From assembly GCA_959347425.1 (NCBI GenBank), contig OY365741.1:2132501-2196500 (forward strand): a DNA stretch of 64,000 nucleotides, written 5' to 3'. The stretch is from an uncultured Amylibacter sp. Lineage in GTDB: Bacteria; Pseudomonadota; Alphaproteobacteria; Rhodobacterales; Rhodobacteraceae. Positions 28,317-36,265 of this stretch are shown piece after piece. Position 1 is the stretch's first letter. Every line of letters begins with the position of its first letter. The notes under the pieces were generated by a model, which was not told the DNA's origin, did no database searches, and saw only the letters and a program-made list of their open reading frames with translations. The position numbers were made by a program, and so were the translations under genes.

Positions 28317-28465
28317 ATCTAAAACTCATTTCCGTTTTTCTTAAACTTTTAGATAAAATCTTGTTTATTGCATGGCAAGTTATACATACCCTATAGCGTT
28401 GGGGCAGTCCCCCAACACCAAACGTTAATAAGAACCCATCCCACGGCAATTAAAGGAGCCCCAAA

Positions 28466-29617
28466 ATGACACATAACCCCTCAAAAACAACAGGCGGAAA
28501 AGGCCTATTCATGGCGGCCTTAACCAGCATGACCAGCCTTGCCAGCCTCAGCGCTTGCGGCGTGGCAGAACGCAATATAAACAGCCTTAGCAACAAGATT
28601 AACAACCAGTTGGAAAAAACCTACAGCAGCCTCGTTGATACAACAGGCACGGGCGATGGCAACATAGCCAACGCGGACATAGGCGATGTGGAAGCGATAA
28701 ACGGCATCCGCACGGGCGGCACAAGCACGGGCTTTATAAACACGGGCGATATCAGCGTTTCTTCCAGAAGTATCAGCGATAGTATCAAAAGCCCGGATGT
28801 GAAAGGCCCAACGACTATCACCCCGCGCACGCTCAGCATACTGGCGAAAAACGCGGAGGATAAGGCGGATAAAACGGGCGATAACATAGGAAAAGACACG
28901 GGCATTCCCCCTCTGTTCGACCCGTGCAACACGATAAACTGCGAGGATTCAAACTGGGTAACCAGCTTTGACTCCCCCCTGCCGACCGAGCCCGCCACTG
29001 GTACTCTGCGCAACGAATTCCTGCAATTCGGCGAGGATGGCATAGACACTGGCACTCTATACAATGGCGGATTGGACAAACCAACCGTGGCGACTCTGTC
29101 GCTAAACGCACTGGACAACGCAACCGCAACAGGCAGTGTGTCGTTCTTCCGCGGCTTTGCCTCTGCCACCGACTATAAATACTACGCGGGCATATCCTCG
29201 GATACGTCCGTCGGCGCACCCCTGCCCGAACCCACAGACTCCGTGCAAACCACGGCGATATGGCCAGGGCAAATCCAATCCTATCGCTATAATGTGTTAA
29301 AACCCGCGCAAGCCTTTGATTTAATGGTGGATTTCGGCGGACGCAAAATCGGTGCCTTCGTGCAATATGCACAGGGCAGCAACGCACATTTCAAACTGGA
29401 CGGGACGTTTGACAAGGACGGTATCATTGATGGCACGGCGGTTTATGGCTCGTTTGCCGATAACGATTCGAGTCAACCGCAAAAGGATAGCTACTATACA
29501 CCCGGCATTTTAACGGGGGTTATTGGGCGCGATGGAGCGGTTGGCGCGTTCATCAGCAATAACGATGGTATTGGCAGTCGCCCGTTTGCTGGAGGATTTG
29601 TGGCAAGCTCTAAGTAG
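28466..29617 (+). CDS. Surface lipoprotein with one barrel-like unit
   Basis: 383 residues with AAAGGAGCC before the ATG. The signal region is rich in small residues and ends in LASLSAC, a plausible lipobox. Residues about 35-150 are a Ser/Thr/Asn/Asp-rich linker with ISDSIKSPDVKGPTTITPRT. The domain at 153-383 starts with CNTINCEDSNWVTSF and ends in LTGVIGRDGAVGAFISNNDG and RPFAGGFVAS. Its last 30 residues nearly match the third unit of the 876-residue protein, so one gene arose from part of the other. Confidence 0.82.
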   Translation: MTHNPSKTTGGKGLFMAALTSMTSLASLSACGVAERNINSLSNKINNQLEKTYSSLVDTTGTGDGNIANADIGDVEAINGIRTGGTSTGFINTGDISVSSRSISDSIKSPDVKGPTTITPRTLSILAKNAEDKADKTGDNIGKDTGIPPLFDPCNTINCEDSNWVTSFDSPLPTEPATGTLRNEFLQFGEDGIDTGTLYNGGLDKPTVATLSLNALDNATATGSVSFFRGFASATDYKYYAGISSDTSVGAPLPEPTDSVQTTAIWPGQIQSYRYNVLKPAQAFDLMVDFGGRKIGAFVQYAQGSNAHFKLDGTFDKDGIIDGTAVYGSFADNDSSQPQKDSYYTPGILTGVIGRDGAVGAFISNNDGIGSRPFAGGFVASSK

Positions 29618-29655
29618 TGATTAGTGATTAATGATTAGTGATTAGTGATTTTTTA
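29618..29655. repeat. H array after the lipoprotein gene
   Basis: TTAGTGATTAATGATTAG heptads start at the stop codon. There is no inverted partner before the next gene; GTGATTCGCA decamers follow instead. Confidence 0.65.
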
Positions 29656-29659
29656 AGGT

Positions 29660-29871
29660 GATTCGCAGTGATTCGCAGTTTTTTTATAGTTTTTCGCAAA
29701 ATTATCAATAATTACCAATAATTCTCACGTTTATCTAACTTTTTTGTGATTTTATGACATAAATCGCTTGAAATCCCCCCAGAATTAGCGTAAATATACA
29801 TTATGGGTAATAAAGCCCGTGCATCATTTGGGCGATAAAGCCCATCCATCAAAACGAAAAGGAATGGAACA
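29660..29871 (+). promoter_or_regulatory. Conserved promoter/leader, copy 1
   Basis: Begins with GTGATTCGCA decamers. TTGAAA at 29768-29773 and the AT-rich TAAATATACAT at 29791-29801 form a plausible promoter. The leader carries two small hairpins, GGG-TAATAAAG-CCC (29805-29818) and GGGC-GATAAA-GCCC (29830-29843). CCATCC (29842-29847) could pair with GGAATGG at the ribosome-binding site. Nearly identical leaders precede the next two genes. Confidence 0.65.
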
Positions 29872-30483
29872 ATGAAAAATCAAATCACAACAATCTTAAT
29901 CGTATGCGGTGCCTTATTGGCATCTGCTACAACTGCATCAGCAATGTCTCCTAAACCAGGCCAAGCGTGCATCTTAGGCATTTGCTGGGATAAACCTAAC
30001 AAATGGACACCTAACTATGGTGGTCGTGCAGACGCAGACACTGGAACGGTTATCGGTGAAACAGAAGTAGCTATGATGACCCCAGAGATGCTTAAGTCTT
30101 GGAATGATTCAGTAAGATACTACTCTACTGAATTGAATAGTACTGAAGAAGATGGTGGTGCGCCTGTTCGTATAGCAATGTGGGGTAATCATGGTGGCAA
30201 TATCTTTGACGGTAATGCTTGGAAAAATTTCTGGAGCAAAGAAAACTGGCATGTGGGTACGCCAGAACTGACCATTACTGAAGATACACAGTTTGCACAT
30301 CATAATGCCTGTGGCCAATTCAATTGTAAGACTGATGAAGTCGAAGCCCCCATCTATAGCGACGTTTTGGCAACCACAGAATTCGGCAACTGTTTGCTGA
30401 ATGACGCGCCTGTTGATATTGAATCGCTGGTGGATTGTCGCTCTGACGCATGTTTGGGGCGCAAATTCTACTACGGTTTGTAA
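29872..30483 (+). CDS. Secreted repeat protein with conserved C-terminal Cys motif (member 1)
   Basis: 203 residues. The signal peptide MKNQITTILIVCGALLASAT ends near TASA. The mature part holds variable segments rich in Trp, Gly, Asn and Cys (ACILGICWDKPNKWTPNYGG; GNHGGNIFDGNAWKNFW; ACGQFNC) alternating with acidic spacers (IGETEVAMMTPEMLKSW; STEEDGGAPV; CKTDEVEAPI). The end, TEFGNCLLNDAPVDIESLVD followed by CRSDACLGRKFYYG, recurs in the following genes. No known domain is recognised. I infer a family of exported, possibly processed, peptides; structural surface proteins are an alternative. The last codons are followed by a terminator. Confidence 0.8.
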   Translation: MKNQITTILIVCGALLASATTASAMSPKPGQACILGICWDKPNKWTPNYGGRADADTGTVIGETEVAMMTPEMLKSWNDSVRYYSTELNSTEEDGGAPVRIAMWGNHGGNIFDGNAWKNFWSKENWHVGTPELTITEDTQFAHHNACGQFNCKTDEVEAPIYSDVLATTEFGNCLLNDAPVDIESLVDCRSDACLGRKFYYGL

Positions 30484-30513
30484 TCGCGCGTCTCTTCGTA
30501 CGATAAAAATAAT

Positions 30514-30546
30514 GGCGAGAGGTCTTTTGACCCCTCGCCTTTTTTT
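30514..30546 (+). terminator. Terminator of member 1
   Basis: GGCGAG-A-GGTC pairs with GACC-C-CTCGCC around four T, then a run of seven T. Confidence 0.9.
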
Positions 30547-30571
30547 ATGTCAAGCGATTGGGGGGGGCGGA

Positions 30572-30796
30572 AGTGATTCGCAGTGATTCGCGGTGATTCG
30601 CAGTTTTTTTGTAATTTTTCGCAAATTTCCGTAAAATTATCAATAATTCTCACATTTATCTAACTTTTTTGTGATTTTATGTCATAAATCACTTGAAATC
30701 CCCCCAGAATTAGCGTAAATATACATTATGGGTAATAAAGCCCGTGCATCATTTGGGCGATAAAGCCCATCCATCAAAACAAAAAGGAATGGAACA
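30572..30796 (+). promoter_or_regulatory. Conserved promoter/leader, copy 2
   Basis: Three GTGATTCGCA-like decamers, TTGAAA at 30693-30698, and the two hairpins at 30730-30743 and 30755-30768. Nearly identical to copy 1, so each gene is its own promoter-to-terminator cassette. Confidence 0.65.
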
Positions 30797-31687
30797 ATGA
30801 AAAATCAAATCACAACAATCTTAGCCGTATGCGGTGCCTTATTGGCATCTGCTACAACTGCATCAGCTTTTATGGGAGGCAAGGAGGCAGGTTCTATCTG
30901 CATCTTTGGCCAAGATGTCCATTGCTGGATTGACCCTGCTACTTACTCTTGGCAGAAAGACCACCCTGCATTTGCGGAAAATGAAGACACTGGAACTTTA
31001 GAAGCTGAAACAGATGTGGCTATGTGGACACCTACCTATGAACTCAAAGCCTGGTACTGCATGAAAGGTTCTATGGGCAAACAGATGCAGCATAAAGACT
31101 CTACCTGTATTGGCGGAACTCCTAGACCAGTTTATGGTAGAAGAGGAGATGCAGGTGAATACACAGGTGCAAACGATACTGTAATAGCTATGTCAAAGTT
31201 CCCTCAAACCTATCTATACACCGTATGCATACCCCACGGTCAAACAAGCGGTGGAACTCGAATGAGCGATGCTTCTGGTAACTGTAATGGCTATAAGGCT
31301 CGTACATACCAGTCTTATGATATAGGTACATCAACAGACGACACTGTAGTCGCTATGATGACTCAGGACATGGTCGATTCTTGGAGAAGCACATTAGAGC
31401 GTCATTATGATTACTCTGCTGTCGATCTAGATGAAACTTATACAACACAGCTTGCGTTCAGAGGGAGAGGTTCTACATGCTCATCGAATCCTTATGGGAG
31501 ACGTAGCTTCTATTGCAATGATTCTGAAGTAGAGGCACCTGTGGAACAGATTACCGCTTCTACTGAATTCGGCAACTGTTTGCTTGATGACAAGCCTATC
31601 GTTCTGGAAGAGCTGGTGGATTGTCGCTCAGACGCATGTTTGGGGCGCAAATTCTACTACGGGTCATTCGGCAAGGTCGGTAGATAA
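30797..31687 (+). CDS. Secreted repeat protein with conserved C-terminal Cys motif (member 2)
   Basis: 296 residues. The first 24 differ from member 1 only at I/A (ILAVCGALLASATTASA). It has more repeat units than member 1: DTGTLEAETDVAMWTP, ANDTVIAMSKFP and STDDTVVAMMTQDMVDSW mark the spacers, and Cys/Tyr/Arg/Gly-rich segments lie between (SICIFGQDVHCWIDP; CSSNPYGRRSFYC). The spacer after the last variable Cys, NDSEVEAPV, matches the KTDEVEAPI of member 1. The shared end reads TEFGNCLLDDKPIVLEELVD then CRSDACLGRKFYYG, with an extra SFGKVGR tail and a duplicated GGTAGATAAACCTA just past it. Confidence 0.8.
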   Translation: MKNQITTILAVCGALLASATTASAFMGGKEAGSICIFGQDVHCWIDPATYSWQKDHPAFAENEDTGTLEAETDVAMWTPTYELKAWYCMKGSMGKQMQHKDSTCIGGTPRPVYGRRGDAGEYTGANDTVIAMSKFPQTYLYTVCIPHGQTSGGTRMSDASGNCNGYKARTYQSYDIGTSTDDTVVAMMTQDMVDSWRSTLERHYDYSAVDLDETYTTQLAFRGRGSTCSSNPYGRRSFYCNDSEVEAPVEQITASTEFGNCLLDDKPIVLEELVDCRSDACLGRKFYYGSFGKVGR

Positions 31688-31724
31688 ACCTATCGGTAGA
31701 TAAACCTACCTATATAAAAATAAT

Positions 31725-31755
31725 GGCGAGAGGTCTTTGACCCCTCGCCTTTTTT
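31725..31755 (+). terminator. Terminator of member 2
   Basis: The same GGCGAG...CTCGCC hairpin as member 1 with a three-base loop, then six T. Confidence 0.9.
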
Positions 31756-31778
31756 ATGTCAAGCGGAGGGGCGGACGG

Positions 31779-31980
31779 TGATTCGCAGTGATTCGCGGTT
31801 TTTTATGGTTTTTCGTAAAATTACCAATAATTCTCACGCTTATCTAACTTTTTTGTGATTTTTTGATATAAATCACTTGAAATCCCCCCAGAATTAGCGT
31901 AAATATACACTATGGGTAATAAAACCCGTGCATCATTTGGGCGATAAAGCCCATCCATCAAAACGAAAAGGAATGGAACA
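31779..31980 (+). promoter_or_regulatory. Conserved promoter/leader, copy 3
   Basis: TTGAAA at 31877-31882 and hairpins at 31914-31927 and 31939-31952. The first hairpin reads GGGT-AATAAA-ACCC; the G of copies 1-2 has become A, turning a G-U pair into A-U, so the stem is kept. Confidence 0.65.
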
Positions 31981-32400
31981 ATGAAAACTCAAATCACAAC
32001 AATCTTAATCGTATGCGGTGCCTTGTTGGCATCTACTACATCTGCATCAGCTTGGTTCAACGTCAGCGGTGGATGGCGATGCATCGGTACCGTCAGCGCA
32101 TCAACTTGCTATTGGCCTGATAAATATGGCACTGGCAGTCAACCATACTACAACCTCGATGGCACACGCAACGTAAAAGCGGACACGGTTATCAATGAAA
32201 CAGAAGTGGCAGAAATAGACACATCTGGGTTCGTTGGATTCAGTACAGCGGCAGTATCTGAAACTGAACTACCTAGCAATGCGTTGGCTTCTACTGAATT
32301 CGGCAACTGTTTGCTGAATGACGAGCCTATCGATCTTGAATCGCTGGTGGATTGTCGCTCTGACGCATGTTTGGGGCGCAAATTCTACTACGGTTTGTAA
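31981..32400 (+). CDS. Secreted repeat protein with conserved C-terminal Cys motif (member 3)
   Basis: 139 residues, the shortest member. The signal peptide is the same with small changes (MKTQITTILIVCGALLASTT). It has one variable Cys/Trp segment (GGWRCIGTVSASTCYWPDKY) and the degenerate spacers VINETEVAEID and SETELPSNALA. The conserved end (STEFGNCLLNDEPIDLESLV then DCRSDACLGRKFYYGL) and the 3' flank are nearly identical to member 1 at DNA level, pointing to recent duplication or gene conversion of the ends around a diverged middle. Confidence 0.8.
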   Translation: MKTQITTILIVCGALLASTTSASAWFNVSGGWRCIGTVSASTCYWPDKYGTGSQPYYNLDGTRNVKADTVINETEVAEIDTSGFVGFSTAAVSETELPSNALASTEFGNCLLNDEPIDLESLVDCRSDACLGRKFYYGL

Positions 32401-32430
32401 TCGCGCGTCTCTTCGTACGATAAAAATAAT

Positions 32431-32461
32431 GGCGAGAGGTCTTTGACCCCTCGCCTTTTTT
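32431..32461 (+). terminator. Terminator of member 3
   Basis: GGCGAG-A-GGTC / GACC-C-CTCGCC hairpin followed by six T. Confidence 0.9.
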
Positions 32462-32469
32462 ATGGCAAG

Positions 32470-32612
32470 CGGGCGGCGGGTTGCTTTGCATTTGTTTTAT
32501 TTTATTGTTTTTATTGCCAATCGGGCGGGTTGAAACCCCGCCACCCCCTGCATACATCCTTTAGCATAGGCGGCGCAAAACGCTCCGCCATGGATTTGAA
32601 AAGGATAACCCC
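32470..32612 (+). promoter_or_regulatory. Leader of the 330-residue repeat protein
   Basis: Unlike the three preceding leaders. Two hairpins are visible: GGCGGG/CCCGCC (32524-32542) and GGCGG/CCGCC (32569-32589). GAAAAGGATAACCCC precedes the ATG. No promoter can be placed firmly. Confidence 0.4.
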
Positions 32613-33605
32613 ATGAAAAAAACAACTTCAACATTTATAGTCTTATGCGCCAGCGCATTAGCCTTGGCCTTATTGATAGCGGCAGGTGTGAGCCGCGAAA
32701 TACAGGCGGAAAACACGAGCGCACCGATAGAGGCGCAAGATTTAACTCTTGACGATAGGCCTGACGATTCGTCCGAAATAATTACGGCATGGCCGTGGTG
32801 GGCTATCTGCGATGGTATGTGTAAAACCGAAGAGGCGGATGCCCCTGTGGACTCGTCTGAAACGATTACCAGTTGGATTGACCCGTGGTGGAATCTCTGC
32901 TTGGGTGGGTGTAAAACCGAAGAGGCGGATGCACCTGTGGACTCGCCTGAGACGGTTGCGTTTGGATTGAGGCGACCGTGGACAAGCTGGCCGAGCTGTT
33001 CGATTTTCTGCAAAACCGAAGAGGTGGAAGCCCCTGTAAGCGATGTTGTGGCGAATACGGATAGCTGGTTCACCATCTGCTGGCCTGACGGATGCAAAAC
33101 CGAGGCTTTGGACGCGCCCGTAGGCGATGTTTTGGCTTACGCGGGATCGCACGGGGTGATTACGTCGTATTTGGATCACACTTGGCGGAATATCTGCTGG
33201 GATGGATGCAAGACAGAGGACGTGAGCGCGCCCGTAGCCCGCGATTTGGCGCAGGTAAATATATCTGAGACGGTTGCGTTTAGATTGAATCAACCGATTC
33301 CAAACTGTTGGCTTTTTTGCAAAGACGAAGAGGTGGGGGGCCCTGTGAGCGATGTTTTGGCTTACGCGGACTCGCCGACAGACTTGCCCAGGGTTGCGAT
33401 TATTCCGCTATCCGTTCCGGATTTCTGCAGAGGGGCTCCCAAGTGGAATCCGTGGTGTTATAATAAAAAGGCGGATACACCCGAAGAGCCAGTGGCGCCA
33501 GAGGTGCTGGCTTCAGACGAGTTCGGCGGGTGTCTTTTGAATGATGAGCCTATTGTTCTGGAAGAGCTGGCGGACTGTCGGTCGGATCTGTGTTTTCCGA
33601 TTTAA
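32613..33605 (+). CDS. Secreted seven-unit Cys-x(3-4)-Cys repeat protein (member 4)
   Basis: 330 residues. The N-terminal hydrophobic segment (FIVLCASALALALLIAAGV) is a signal peptide or anchor. From about residue 55 to 290 there are seven units, each a variable, Trp/Pro/Ile-rich stretch ending in a Cys pair (CDGMC, CLGGC, CSIFC, CWPDGC, CWDGC, CWLFC, and a longer CRGAPKWNPWC). After the pair comes an acidic spacer: KTEEADAPV twice, KTEEVEAPV, KTEALDAPV, KTEDVSAPV, KDEEVGGPV. The C-terminus, SDEFGGCLLNDEPIVLEELA then DCRSDLCFPI, is the shared family end but lacks GRKFYYG. It looks like a multi-segment precursor. No modifying enzyme or dedicated exporter is adjacent. Confidence 0.82.
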   Translation: MKKTTSTFIVLCASALALALLIAAGVSREIQAENTSAPIEAQDLTLDDRPDDSSEIITAWPWWAICDGMCKTEEADAPVDSSETITSWIDPWWNLCLGGCKTEEADAPVDSPETVAFGLRRPWTSWPSCSIFCKTEEVEAPVSDVVANTDSWFTICWPDGCKTEALDAPVGDVLAYAGSHGVITSYLDHTWRNICWDGCKTEDVSAPVARDLAQVNISETVAFRLNQPIPNCWLFCKDEEVGGPVSDVLAYADSPTDLPRVAIIPLSVPDFCRGAPKWNPWCYNKKADTPEEPVAPEVLASDEFGGCLLNDEPIVLEELADCRSDLCFPI

Positions 33606-33770
33606 TTTTTAACCCTACGGGGTTTGCGCCATAACTTTGTTATGTCGCCCCCAGCGGGCAAGTGAAACGCACGCCCGCTAAAATTAAAAACAAGTGGCGC
33701 ACCCGCTTGCTCTTACGAGCAAGCGGGCGCACCCAAGTCTGTCCGAGTGGCGGGGCTTGCCATCCCTTAT
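33606..33770. repeat. GC-rich hairpin block
   Basis: Contains a perfect 11-bp stem, CCCGCTTGCTC (33702-33712) with GAGCAAGCGGG (33717-33727), preceded by an AACCCTACGGGGTT stem and CATAACTTTGTTATG. It fills the space between convergent genes and could stop transcription from both sides. Confidence 0.6.
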
Positions 33771-34181
33771 TTAATCCTTTGCCCTATTCCCTCTATTCGC
33801 TTTATTAAAAGCGGACAAAATAGCCCAAACCGCTTGTTGCTGGTAAATCGGCAAGTGATTCATAATGGTAATCATCTCAATATTAAGATCTGAATAAAGG
33901 GCTTTATCGCTGGCTATCTGATGATCGGGAAAGAAATAAGCGGCATGCACGCCCAAAGCCTCCGCCAATTCCGACAAACACCAATCAGTCACGCTGATTT
34001 GGCTTGTTTCGTATTGATGGATTAATTCGGGTTCAACGCGGGTTTTCAAAGATTCCGCTAGGTCTTTCTGGGTCATCCCCTTTAACTTTCGCGCCTGTTT
34101 TAATTTCATCCCCGCTTTGAGGTCAATAATATCTGCACTTCTGTTTTTTGAGTTGTTTTGTTTGTTTTTATCGTCTTCCAT
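33771..34181 (-). CDS. XRE-family transcriptional regulator
   Basis: 136 residues. The helix-turn-helix lies at about residues 25-80 (GMKLKQARKLKGMTQKDLAE; LIHQYETSQISVTDWCLSEL; AEALGVHAAYFF), a Cro/C1-type fold. The C-terminal 50 residues are helical, without a known sensor domain. The Lys/Asn/Gln-rich start (MEDDKNKQNNSKNRSA) is unusual but is the only ATG with GGAC upstream. The gene converges on the secreted-peptide cluster; control of those genes is only a guess. Confidence 0.88.
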   Translation of the reverse strand: MEDDKNKQNNSKNRSADIIDLKAGMKLKQARKLKGMTQKDLAESLKTRVEPELIHQYETSQISVTDWCLSELAEALGVHAAYFFPDHQIASDKALYSDLNIEMITIMNHLPIYQQQAVWAILSAFNKANRGNRAKD

Positions 34182-34201
34182 AGTTTTTGTCCTTTTGTTT
34201 A

Positions 34202-34411
34202 AAACGACATGGGCTTCTGCCCCGACACCCTATTGGTGTCGGGAGGTTAGAAATCCTATAAGAGACTACGATGTATTTCCCTTGCGGGTGTTATATTTCA
34301 CCGCCCTCCCAACCAAATGGAAGGACAAATTAGTCCGCGGTCTGTCCTGTACCGCCTTATAGGGGGTTCTAAACCCCATGGTGCGGACACAATAGCCTAA
34401 TTGTTTTTTGA
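34202..34411. ncRNA. Candidate structured RNA or leader upstream of the XRE gene
   Basis: A run of local stems: CCCGACACC/GGTGTCGGG (34221-34243), GGAC/GTCC (34323-34336), GCGGT/ACCGC (34337-34355), GGGGTT/AACCCC (34363-34377) and CAAT/ATTG followed by six T (34390-34409). The T run suggests plus-strand transcription ending at 34409. The region is also the 5' leader of the minus-strand XRE gene. No known RNA family is recognised. Confidence 0.4.
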
Positions 34412-34424
34412 TTGCAAGTGGGAT

Positions 34425-34895
34425 AATGATTAGTGATTAACGATTCTTTGCCACTTCTTGACTGGTCGGCATAACGAAGTTATGACGAAGACCCGCAGGG
34501 CTAATCCGCTAATTATTATTCTAGAGCAGACCTAATAATCTAGGAAACGACCGCCCAAAAAGGGTGGTCGCGCGCACCCTCACCCCCACGGGTGCGCGTC
34601 AGCTTATCGGTTGTACTGGGTCAGTTTATTTTAGAGTCGCTGGTGACGCAAACTCCCTCATACCTAAATAACAAGACGCACACCCTTCGGGTTCGCGCGA
34701 CCTCCGTGCCACCATGAATAATGGTTGTTTTATTTTAAAAGTATTCGCCAAACATAGCCAAAGGCTTTTGTGTATGGGCTTTTTCGCAAGAAAAAGCTCT
34801 ATATGCACAAAAGCCCCCACCCTCGCGTGGAGCTGGTCGGCATCCCGCAAAGCTAAACCCACTAACAACTAATAACTAATAACTAACAACTATTT
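34425..34895. repeat. Intergenic mosaic: H, R, S variant, H
   Basis: Short H, then a GACGAAGACCC tag, R (about 34537-34735) and an S hairpin (about 34765-34825) whose inner stem is GGGCTTTTTC/GAAAAAGCTC. AACTAATAACTAA heptads end the block just before the TRAP gene promoter region (34896-35053). Confidence 0.75.
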
Positions 34896-35053
34896 AAAAA
34901 ACCCCCGAAAAACGTTTGCAATCCCCCAAAAACCCCTTTACAGTCCCCTAACCGTGCTAACACCACGGCAAACATTTACTATGGAATCCCCCATACGCCC
35001 GCCTTTTTTCACCTTCGCAGGCTGGCGCAAACATAACCAGAAGGACAATCAAA

Positions 35054-36178
35054 ATGGAGAAAATTACCATGAATAAGTTTAAGAAACTTACCCTAGGCTT
35101 GGCGGCTATGTCGTTAACCTTTTCACTGGCGGGGGCGGCTTTGTCGCAAACCGTCATTCGCGTGCAGTCCGTTATATCCGCAAAGGCAGACGAAATCGTT
35201 ATGCTGAAAGACTTTGCGGCCGACGTGACGGCACTTACAAATGGCGAGATTGTGTTTGAAATCCTGCCTGCTGGCTCTGTCGTTGGCGTTTCTGAAACGC
35301 TTGACGCTGTGGATAGCGGCCTGATTGAAGGCGGCTTTGCCTGGACGCACTATTGGTCTGGCAAGCATCCTGCGGCCACTCTGTTCGGCAGCCCCGTTGC
35401 GGGTGCTGGCGTTGGCATTGATAACATAGCGTTCCTGTCCTGGTTCCAATTCGGCGGCGGGCGCGAGCTTTATGACCGTCTCTGGGACGAAATGGGCATG
35501 AATGTTAAGGGCTTTATGCTGCAACCTGTGGGGCCAGAGGCTCTGGGTTGGTTCAAAGAACCCATCAATTCCATGGACGACTTCCGCAAATATCGGTTCC
35601 GCACACCTCCGGGCATCCCTGGACAAACCTATAAAGACATTGGCGTAGCCAGCGTTGCAATGGGTGGTGGCGACATTCTGCCTGCTTTGGAAAAAGGCAC
35701 GATTGACGCGGCCGAGTGGTGTTGCCCCAAGCCCGATTCTGTGTTCGGCTTTCAAAAAGTGCTGAAGCACTATTATTTGCAAGGCTTGCATCAGGTCGTC
35801 GTTAATGCCGATTTATACCTCAATGGGGATGTATATCGGGCGATGACTCCGCACCAGCAAAAAGCGATTGAAGTCGCGGCCAACGCGTCTTTGTCCAAAT
35901 CTATGTCCTATCGGATATACGAAAACGGCAAAGCGTTAAAGGATTTGGTGGAAAATCACGGAGTCATTTTGCATGATACTCCGGCTGATTATTTCCCGAT
36001 CTATATGGACGCGGCACGGGCTTCTTTGCAGAAAAACGCGGATGAAAATGCGTTTTTTGCGGAAGTTTGGCAGTCGCAGAAGGATTTTGCCGATATAGCC
36101 GTGCCTTTCTGGGCAGGCTCTCAGCAATCCAATGCGGCGCTGGGTAAAGCCTATGCTGACCAGTTGTTGAAGAAGTAG
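35054..36178 (+). CDS. TRAP transporter substrate-binding protein, DctP family
   Basis: Periplasmic receptor of a sodium-driven TRAP importer; 374 residues. ATG at 35054 has AAGGAC upstream; ATG at 35069 (MNKFKKLTLGLAAMSLTFSL) is an equally good start. The signal peptide ends near AGAALSQ. Typical DctP regions are DEIVMLKDFAADVTALTNGE, WKFRTPPGI-like sequence (YRFRTPPGIPGQTYKDIGVA), where the Arg binds the carboxylate, and MGGGDILPALEKGTIDAAEW. This sequence type is found with the fused-permease, keto/hydroxy-acid-type systems. The matching permease lies 2.35 kb downstream, after an intervening defence-like block. Confidence 0.92.
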   Translation: MEKITMNKFKKLTLGLAAMSLTFSLAGAALSQTVIRVQSVISAKADEIVMLKDFAADVTALTNGEIVFEILPAGSVVGVSETLDAVDSGLIEGGFAWTHYWSGKHPAATLFGSPVAGAGVGIDNIAFLSWFQFGGGRELYDRLWDEMGMNVKGFMLQPVGPEALGWFKEPINSMDDFRKYRFRTPPGIPGQTYKDIGVASVAMGGGDILPALEKGTIDAAEWCCPKPDSVFGFQKVLKHYYLQGLHQVVVNADLYLNGDVYRAMTPHQQKAIEVAANASLSKSMSYRIYENGKALKDLVENHGVILHDTPADYFPIYMDAARASLQKNADENAFFAEVWQSQKDFADIAVPFWAGSQQSNAALGKAYADQLLKK

Positions 36179-36265
36179 CCTTTGGTTTATATGAATAACG
36201 CGGGGCGGATTTTTTAGGAGGTCGCCCTGTGTTTTTTATGATTATTTTTAATAAAGGAGTGAGTG

